Below are positions 14,488 to 19,984 of a stretch of 19,984 nucleotides of DNA, one piece after another (position 1 is the stretch's first letter; the number at the start of each line of letters is the position of its first letter). The position numbers and the translations under genes were made by a program. The notes under the pieces are model-generated. The model searched no databases. It saw only the letters and a list, made by a program, of their open reading frames with translations, and had not been told where the DNA came from. Origin of the DNA: an uncultured Eisenbergiella sp. (GTDB lineage: Bacteria > Bacillota > Clostridia > Lachnospirales > Lachnospiraceae); assembly GCA_948960675.1 (NCBI GenBank), contig CARDPF010000019.1:1-19984 (forward strand). Reading direction: 5' to 3'.

Positions 14488-15996
14488 TTATCCTGTGATA
14501 TACATTTCCTTGCATTTCTGCCTGTCTATTTTCCCGCTCAGATTCAGCGGCATCGCCTCTACCCGGTAACATTTGCCCGGCATCATATACTCCGGAAGCA
14601 GCTTGCGCAGCCTGTTCCTCAGTTCCGTCTCCGGCAAAGTCCCCTGATAAACCGACACGATGCATGATTTCTTCGTGTCATAAAAGCAGCACCCTGCCGC
14701 AATCTCCTCCAAGGACAGCAAAGCCGTCTCGATTTCACCCAGTTCAATCCTCCGTCCCATATGCTTAATCTGGAAATCCTTTCTGGACAGATACACCAAT
14801 TCTTTGTATTCGTTCCAACAGGCCAAATCCCCTGTCCGGTAAATGATTTCCGGATACGCATGGTGCAGCGGATTCTGTACAAACGCTTCCGCCGTTTTTT
14901 GGGGCGCATTATAATACCCGCAGGCAAGTCCCGTTCCCCTTACGCATATTTCGCCAACCGCCCCCTGCCTGGTCACCAGCCTGTCCTGTTCATCCAGTAA
15001 AAAGACGTCCATGTTGGCACAGGGCTTCCCGATGGGAAGGCTGTCCGTATTTTCAAACTTCCGGTTTACCTCATATACCGTACAGGTATCCGTGACTTCT
15101 GTGGGGCCATAAAAATTGACATACCGCACATCCGGATATTTTTCCATCCATTTGTTCAAATACTTGACCGGCATCACTTCCCCGCCGAAAAAGACGTTTT
15201 TCAGTTCCGTATCCGGCGTCGCCCCCCTCCAGGCAAGGGCCGCCGTAAAAACCAGCGCCGAGGGAACCCAAAACAGCGTATTGATATGATTGCGCGACAA
15301 AAATTCCATCAGGTACTTTGGCACCTGAAAGCACTGCTTAGGCATAATGTACATGCTGGCCCCGGTTTTCACCGTTGCATACACATCCAACACGGACATG
15401 CTGAAATAAAGAGGGGTCTGATTGCCCCATACACAACTTTCATCCAAGCCAAACCGCCCCACCGCCCAGTCAATAAAATCCGCCAGCGACCTGTGGGATA
15501 TGATCACCCCTTTGGGAATACCGGTGGAACCGGAGGTATACAGGACATACGCCACATCCGTATCAATGATCCGGCTTTGCGCCGCGAAAACATCCTCTTC
15601 CGAAACCGGATTGTGCATACAATCCTCCACCCTAAGTACAGCGCTTTCTTTCCCACACAGGCTTTTTACGTGCGCAAAATGCTTTTCCGTGGTCAAAACC
15701 GCCGCCGGTGCAAAGGATTCCAAAACTTTTAAGACGCGCGGATCCGGCATCTCCACATCAATTACCGTATAAAAATTTTGACTATAGGCCACGCCGAAAA
15801 AAGCGGAAATGCAGTCCACGCTTTTATCCATAAATATGGCCACCGGTTTTTTGACGATTCCCTTTTCCAAAAGCGCACCGGCAATATGCCAGGCCTCCTG
15901 CCGCAGCCCATAAAAGGTCAGTTCCCTATTCCCGTCCACAAAAGCCGTCTTATCCTGATACCTGACTGCCGCTGCATCCAAATAATCCGTAATCAT
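14488..15996 (-). CDS. DltA-like AMP-forming ligase (stand-alone adenylation enzyme) with altered substrate pocket
   Basis: A 502-residue adenylate-forming enzyme that activates a carboxylic acid with ATP and passes it to a carrier-protein thiol. The core motifs are intact: YTSGSTGIPKG (153-163), NFYGPTE (294-300), YRTGD (386-390), GRRIELGEIE (414-423) and the catalytic lysine in NLSGKID (Lys489). Length and motifs fit DltA, the D-alanine:carrier-protein ligase. However, the aspartate that binds the amino group (FDLS in DltA) is Ser199 here (FSMS). The DltA pocket cysteine (FCGEV) is Gly271 (FGGEV). A non-alpha-amino acid substrate is therefore likely. The ATG at 15996 has GGGAGGG upstream. 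Its carrier partner should be the protein at 12369-12608. No DltB or DltD gene is seen. Confidence 0.87.
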   Translation of the reverse strand: MITDYLDAAAVRYQDKTAFVDGNRELTFYGLRQEAWHIAGALLEKGIVKKPVAIFMDKSVDCISAFFGVAYSQNFYTVIDVEMPDPRVLKVLESFAPAAVLTTEKHFAHVKSLCGKESAVLRVEDCMHNPVSEEDVFAAQSRIIDTDVAYVLYTSGSTGIPKGVIISHRSLADFIDWAVGRFGLDESCVWGNQTPLYFSMSVLDVYATVKTGASMYIMPKQCFQVPKYLMEFLSRNHINTLFWVPSALVFTAALAWRGATPDTELKNVFFGGEVMPVKYLNKWMEKYPDVRYVNFYGPTEVTDTCTVYEVNRKFENTDSLPIGKPCANMDVFLLDEQDRLVTRQGAVGEICVRGTGLACGYYNAPQKTAEAFVQNPLHHAYPEIIYRTGDLACWNEYKELVYLSRKDFQIKHMGRRIELGEIETALLSLEEIAAGCCFYDTKKSCIVSVYQGTLPETELRNRLRKLLPEYMMPGKCYRVEAMPLNLSGKIDRQKCKEMYITG

Positions 15997-16020
15997 CCTT
16001 TCCCTCCCCCATTTGGTTTT

Positions 16021-17706
16021 TCAACCTACTTCTTCCACAGTCACCCCAAACCCGGGCAAAACCGCCATACAGATATCCATGTATTTGCGCTCTACCGGAT
16101 TGTCCCGCTCAGACATCACAAACCGATGGCCAATTCCCAGAAACCTGCCAAAAATTTCCCCGAACAGGTCGCAGTCATATTCCATATCTTCCTCACAAAA
16201 CCGCAGCTTGCGGATGCCCCTGGAAATCTTTTTCGCATACAGATATTTCCCCGCAGGCAAAACCGCCACCCGGTCCCCAAGTTCCGCCAAAGCCTCTTTG
16301 GCCATACGCATCCGCTCGTCCAGCGAAAAATCCAGATTGGAATCTTCGCAAAAAAACAGATACAGACGATCCACCTTCTGCAGGGCCGCTTTTACCGCCC
16401 TTTTATGCCTGTCCGTAAAAGGATCCGCAAGCAGCGCCATCGCCCCCTTTACGCCGGGCGCATCTTCCTGTAACAAGCCCCAGCGTTCCATATCAAGCAG
16501 CGCCTCCGACAAAATCTCACTGCCCACATAATACCCTTGTATCCGCTTTTTCTCCCTACAGAGCCCGCCGGTTTCCAAAAGCCCACGCCCTGCAAGATCA
16601 TTGTAAATCTGTTCTGCCAGATATGCGTTTACCTTGTAGTTACAATGCTCTGGGCTATCCAAAATACAATTCTCCAAATCCGGGACACGCAAAAACGCAC
16701 CGGTCAGGTCGCCCACATAGGCGCAATTTGGGGAAATTTCCTCCGTCAGCCACCGTTTTTCCACGTAGACCACAGCGATATCTTCCCCGCCCAATGCATC
16801 CGTCATCATTCTGGAAAAATAATTGGTCACGTTGAACAGCCCCCGGTTGATCACCTGCATCCGCAAATCCGTTTGCGCATCCAGCAGCCTTTGTAGACAG
16901 GATTCTATGGTCTGGCCATCCCGGCAATAAGCCCCGACAATCGTACACGGCCCGTAAAACAGGATACGCCCTTGCGGCTCTTCTGGATTATCCAATGTGA
17001 CCCGGTTCCCGTCCGCACAGCGGTAAAACGCCCCGTCCATGGGGACAATTTCCGATACCCCTTTTACCAGCTTTGTGTGAAAATTGCCAAACTCTTTTTT
17101 TAACTGCCCTACCGCGTCCGGCTCCCCCAAAAACAAGTCCCATTGGCTTTGGGAGAGTCCTTTCCACACTTCTTTTTCTGAAAAACCGGCTCTTTTTTGG
17201 TCCGAAAGCGCCCTTGTGATTGCCCCTTTATCTGCATAATACAAAACCACCCTGGCTTTCGTTTCTTTCAGGAAGCGAAGCAGTTCCCTTCTATGCCATT
17301 GTTCCTTTACATATTTGGAAACCACCAGGGATGCGATTTGATCCTGTCTGGTATCATAGCGAACCTCCCTCTTCATCACCCCTTCCAAACGGCCGCAACG
17401 GTCCACTACCGGAAATTCAAAAAAAGTCCTAAAGCTTTCAAAAAACGTTGCCGCTTTTTCTTCGTCTATTTTATCGGTGCAGGAAAAAGAACCGTTAATC
17501 TCCAACCGCTCCCTTTGGCCTGCATAATACCTTTCCAGATCCCCGATGGATACCACGCCGATCAGTACGCCGTCCTCTTCCACATAGATGGCTTCGTGCC
17601 CGCCGTACACAAAATGCCGGTATGCAATTTCTGCCCTGTCGCCCTCCAAAAAATCGGCGGTATCCAAAACCGACCCCAATTCCCCTCTCGGAATAAACTG
17701 ATACAT
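16021..17706 (-). CDS. CBS-domain + SGNH-like + citrate-lyase-ligase-like nucleotidyltransferase fusion
   Basis: A 561-residue protein with three recognisable parts. Residues about 1-115 look like a CBS pair (HEAIYVEEDGVLIGVVSIGDL, then FFEFPVVDRCGRLEGVMKRE), usually a nucleotide-sensing unit. Residues about 246-375 resemble an SGNH-type fold (RILFYGPCTIVGAY, VINRGLF, DSPEHCNYKVNAYLAEQIY), but the serine expected in a GDS motif is not there (GPCT). Residues about 423-560 match the C-terminal domain of citrate lyase ligase: DPFTDRH, LYLFFCEDSNLDFSLDERM, LGIGHRFVMSE, GVTVEEV. The usual TxGH nucleotide motif is TDRH, so activity is uncertain. Citrate lyase ligase attaches acetate to a carrier-protein prosthetic group, which is suggestive beside a carrier protein. 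The start ATG has GGGAGG. The assignment of parts is moderate. Confidence 0.7.
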   Translation of the reverse strand: MYQFIPRGELGSVLDTADFLEGDRAEIAYRHFVYGGHEAIYVEEDGVLIGVVSIGDLERYYAGQRERLEINGSFSCTDKIDEEKAATFFESFRTFFEFPVVDRCGRLEGVMKREVRYDTRQDQIASLVVSKYVKEQWHRRELLRFLKETKARVVLYYADKGAITRALSDQKRAGFSEKEVWKGLSQSQWDLFLGEPDAVGQLKKEFGNFHTKLVKGVSEIVPMDGAFYRCADGNRVTLDNPEEPQGRILFYGPCTIVGAYCRDGQTIESCLQRLLDAQTDLRMQVINRGLFNVTNYFSRMMTDALGGEDIAVVYVEKRWLTEEISPNCAYVGDLTGAFLRVPDLENCILDSPEHCNYKVNAYLAEQIYNDLAGRGLLETGGLCREKKRIQGYYVGSEILSEALLDMERWGLLQEDAPGVKGAMALLADPFTDRHKRAVKAALQKVDRLYLFFCEDSNLDFSLDERMRMAKEALAELGDRVAVLPAGKYLYAKKISRGIRKLRFCEEDMEYDCDLFGEIFGRFLGIGHRFVMSERDNPVERKYMDICMAVLPGFGVTVEEVG

Positions 17707-17727
17707 AACGCCTCCCGCCCTGCATAG

Positions 17728-19014
17728 CTACAAAATATAAAAGCTGTCCTCAACCGCACTGCCATCCAAATACCCGTTTACGCCAAGACCGGACAATCTC
17801 TGCGCCATCTGCACATACGCCCTGCTTCCTACTGCCACCGCTATCACCGGTAATGCGCCTGGGTATTTTTGTACCGCTTCCTCTATCCTTAAAACCTGCT
17901 TTCCCGCCAATGTGTTTTCTTCCGTATCCTCTGAAACCGCAAAACAGGCCACCGCATCATAATACCCTTCGTTTACCAGTCCCCGAAAAACCCGGTCCCC
18001 ATGATGCCCGGTTCCGTATACAATCAGGGATTGGGCTGCCCCAAGCCGCTTTCTGACTTCCTGCCCTGCTTTTATCGCATTCCCACAAAACCCCTCCGGA
18101 TCCAAAACCGCTTCCTGCAGCCATTTTTCCAGTTCGCCAAACCCTTTTACAAAACCCTGGTACGCTATATAATCCCTCCGGATCTGCTCGCAGAATTCCC
18201 GTTTATACCCGTCCGCGATCCGACGGAAATTTCCCCGGTGGCGCAGCAGCTTATAATAATAGCAATAAGGCAGGTACCGGTAATCCTTGCGTTCCAATAA
18301 AAGCTTCTCGATGTATTCATATTCCCTCGTCATCGCCAGCACCTTATCCCTGCTCTTTACGGAAGAAGCCTCATTGTCCTGCCGGTAAAGGTAAAATGCC
18401 TGACCCAGCCATTTTGCCTTTTTACAGTACAGCATTGTCTGCAGCCAGAAACCGTTGTCCTGATAAGAAGCCCCGGGACTCTCATGGAACCGAATCCCTT
18501 CGCGTGCCAGAAACTCCCGTTTATAGATGCCCGTCCATATATTCATGTAAAAATCGAAAAAAATATTTCTGTCCATGCTGTCCAGCACCCTGTCATAATA
18601 AGGCTCCAAATGCGCCGCGTGGATTTGTTTTTGGTATCCGATCCTTTCATACCAGAAAAAGGCGTCCGATTTCACCACATCCAGCTTCCCCAAAGCCGCC
18701 TCTTCATACAAGGTTTCATACATTTGGGGCAGGATACAGTCGTCGCTCTCCACAATCCCCACGTATTCGCCGCCCGCTGCAGCAAGCCCTGCATTCATGG
18801 CCGCGCCGTATCCCCCGTTCTTTTGGTGCAAAACCTTTACCCGGTTCTCCTGCCAGGCGTATTGGTCTAAGATTTCTGCGCTTTTGTCCGTGGAACCGTC
18901 ATCCACACAAACCACTTCCAGTTCTGTGAGCGACTGTGCCAAAATACTGTCCAGACACTGCGCAAGATATTTTTCCGCATTGTAAACCGGTACAATGACC
19001 GACACTTTTATCAT
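17728..19014 (-). CDS. Family 2 glycosyltransferase with C-terminal Rossmann-like module
   Basis: 428 residues. The N-terminal half is a GT-A fold family 2 glycosyltransferase: VSVIVPVYNAEKYL at the start, VDDGSTD (38-43) for the nucleotide, NGGYGAAMNAGL, and the metal-binding ESDD (89-92). It transfers a sugar or polyol unit from a nucleotide donor, presumably at the cytoplasmic membrane face during polymer assembly. From about residue 328 a separate nucleotide-binding-like domain begins, SLIVYGTGHHGDRVFRGL, and runs to about 417. The linker 230-325 is rich in Tyr, Arg and Lys. The ATG at 19014 has only a weak GGGGC site, but it lies 21 bases after the previous stop, fitting operon coupling. 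Donor and acceptor are unknown. Confidence 0.9.
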   Translation of the reverse strand: MIKVSVIVPVYNAEKYLAQCLDSILAQSLTELEVVCVDDGSTDKSAEILDQYAWQENRVKVLHQKNGGYGAAMNAGLAAAGGEYVGIVESDDCILPQMYETLYEEAALGKLDVVKSDAFFWYERIGYQKQIHAAHLEPYYDRVLDSMDRNIFFDFYMNIWTGIYKREFLAREGIRFHESPGASYQDNGFWLQTMLYCKKAKWLGQAFYLYRQDNEASSVKSRDKVLAMTREYEYIEKLLLERKDYRYLPYCYYYKLLRHRGNFRRIADGYKREFCEQIRRDYIAYQGFVKGFGELEKWLQEAVLDPEGFCGNAIKAGQEVRKRLGAAQSLIVYGTGHHGDRVFRGLVNEGYYDAVACFAVSEDTEENTLAGKQVLRIEEAVQKYPGALPVIAVAVGSRAYVQMAQRLSGLGVNGYLDGSAVEDSFYIL

Positions 19015-19035
19015 GGCTGCCCCTATCTGTCCGTT

Positions 19036-19984
19036 TTAGCGGACATGCTCCAAGATTCTTTTTACGACGCGCTCTGTGGCATGTCCGTCGTCACAGGAAC
19101 CGTATTTGTGCAGGAAAGCGTCCAATTCGGTCCGGTACCTGTCCTGGTCAAAAGCCAAAATCTGCCCAACCAGTTCTTCCTGCGAATGTGCTTTCGGATA
19201 GGGCCACTCCGAAACAGGCGCATAAAAACCACGGTCATTGGTATACGCCTCTTCATCATTCTGATACAAAAACACCGGACGCCCCTGCAGGGAAAAATCC
19301 CACATGAGCGAGGAATAATCCGTAATCACAATATCCGCCGCTGCCAGCAGCTCCTGGATATCCGGATAAAAGGTTGCTTCCACAGCCCCTGCATACAGTC
19401 CTTTTTGTTCCACAAGCCTTTGCATGTAATGGTGCAATTTATATACAACCACATACTCTTTTCCAAACCGTTTGCGAAAAGCATCCAGAATAAGTTCCCA
19501 GTCCGGATGATACCTCTCCAAAGTATCCCCGGTCAAAGACCGATAGGTGGGCGCATACAGTACAATTCCCTTTTCCTGCCCAATCCCATAGGTTTGCCGT
19601 ATTTTTTTCCCCCAGTCATGGGCGTAAAAAAATATATCATTTCTGGGCGCGCCGCATTCCAGCACTTCCCCCTGGTAATAAAAGGAACGCCTGTAAATGT
19701 TGGTATAAAAGGAGCTTGCCGTCAGGAATAGATCTGCTGCGCCGTTGCTCTTTGCATACCGCTCCCTGCTGGCCGCATCCCTGTTTACATCCCCTTCCGC
19801 CAGCTTAAACGGCCCATAGCCATGCCAGGTATTGATGTAATACTGTCCCTCCCTTTTATGCTCATAGAGAAGGTGCACCGTATTGGTGATATACACTTTG
19901 GCCGTCAGTACCTCTTTATAAAACTGGGGGCTTCCGATTACCACCTTTCGGATGGCGGCAGGCAGATCGCAAACACCGTCACCG
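19036..19984 (-). CDS. TagB/TagF-like CDP-polyol phosphotransferase (partial, 5' end outside window)
   Basis: The last 315 residues of a teichoic-acid-type transferase that moves glycerol- or ribitol-phosphate from a CDP donor to a growing chain, peripheral at the inner membrane. Family marks in order are YITNT, NTWHGYGPFK (the catalytic His region), GAPRNDIFFY, VLYAPTYR, VYKLHHYM, and IVITDYSSLMWDF near the donor site. The frame is open to base 19983, reading AIRKVVIGSPQFYKEVLTAK. A GTG at 19944 is therefore internal, not a start, and the N-terminal part lies beyond the window. It is the first visible gene of the right-hand operon and points to wall-polymer synthesis as the theme. Glycerol versus ribitol specificity cannot be told from this fragment. 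Confidence 0.9.
   Translation of the reverse strand, partial: GDGVCDLPAAIRKVVIGSPQFYKEVLTAKVYITNTVHLLYEHKREGQYYINTWHGYGPFKLAEGDVNRDAASRERYAKSNGAADLFLTASSFYTNIYRRSFYYQGEVLECGAPRNDIFFYAHDWGKKIRQTYGIGQEKGIVLYAPTYRSLTGDTLERYHPDWELILDAFRKRFGKEYVVVYKLHHYMQRLVEQKGLYAGAVEATFYPDIQELLAAADIVITDYSSLMWDFSLQGRPVFLYQNDEEAYTNDRGFYAPVSEWPYPKAHSQEELVGQILAFDQDRYRTELDAFLHKYGSCDDGHATERVVKRILEHVR

Noticed and set aside
19036..19944. Complete 302-residue TagF-like protein starting at GTG 19944
   Set aside because: The frame continues open to the window edge with family-like sequence (AIRKVVIGSPQFYKEVL), so the GTG is an internal valine.
1..19984. CRISPR arrays, rRNA or tRNA genes, insertion sequences and phage genes
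   Set aside because: No regularly spaced repeats, RNA-gene signatures, transposase motifs or integrase motifs were seen on either strand.

Overview
The window looks like a piece of a Bacillota (Clostridia) chromosome, most likely Lachnospiraceae-like. The reasons are GGAGG-type ribosome sites, moderate GC with an AT-rich intergenic promoter block, an LplB/YtcP-type sugar ABC transporter beside a membrane-spanning AraC regulator, and teichoic-acid-type genes. The genus cannot be named from the sequence alone.

Left part (1-5982): a carbohydrate-uptake locus. On the minus strand a lipoprotein solute-binding protein (1724-3427) is followed by two permeases (647-1582 and 1-585, the latter cut by the window edge). 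No ATPase is visible; systems of this type commonly share one encoded elsewhere. Diverging from it is a 734-residue AraC-type regulator with two membrane segments and an extracellular sensor (3778-5982). The 350-base divergent region holds a near-consensus sigma-A promoter for the transporter, a weaker one for the regulator, and a long leader with a hairpin. A perfect 15-bp stem-loop separates the binding-protein gene from the permeases.

Right part (5992-19984): one tightly packed minus-strand cluster, read right to left, that appears to build and decorate a CDP-activated cell-surface polymer. In transcription order it has a TagB/TagF-like polyol-phosphate transferase (cut by the right edge), a family-2 glycosyltransferase with a C-terminal nucleotide-binding-like module, a CBS + SGNH-like + citrate-lyase-ligase-like fusion, a DltA-like AMP ligase, a 37-residue single-span membrane peptide, a sodium:solute symporter, an acyl carrier protein, an IspD/TarI-like cytidylyltransferase, an NAD-dependent epimerase/dehydratase, a 774-residue methyltransferase + kinase-like + Rossmann-like + cytidylyltransferase fusion, and two paralogous sugar isomerase/epimerase-fold proteins. 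One of these paralogues has lost metal ligands and gained the Rossmann-like module. Gaps are mostly 10-25 bases and two junctions are ATGA overlaps, which supports one operon; its promoter lies outside the window.

The working model is inference. The cytidylyltransferases make CDP-activated polyol or sugar precursors. The TagF-like and GT2 enzymes polymerise them. The ligase plus carrier protein load an acid that is used to modify the polymer or a precursor. The ligase keeps the adenylation core but lacks the aspartate that grips an alpha-amino group and the DltA cysteine, so its substrate is probably not D-alanine. This possible non-alanyl Dlt-like branch embedded in a CDP-polyol pathway is the best candidate for an undescribed system here. 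Secondary points are the same small Rossmann-like module on three different enzymes, a decayed isomerase paralogue, and a 27-base hairpin repeat that supplies ribosome-site context for two genes.
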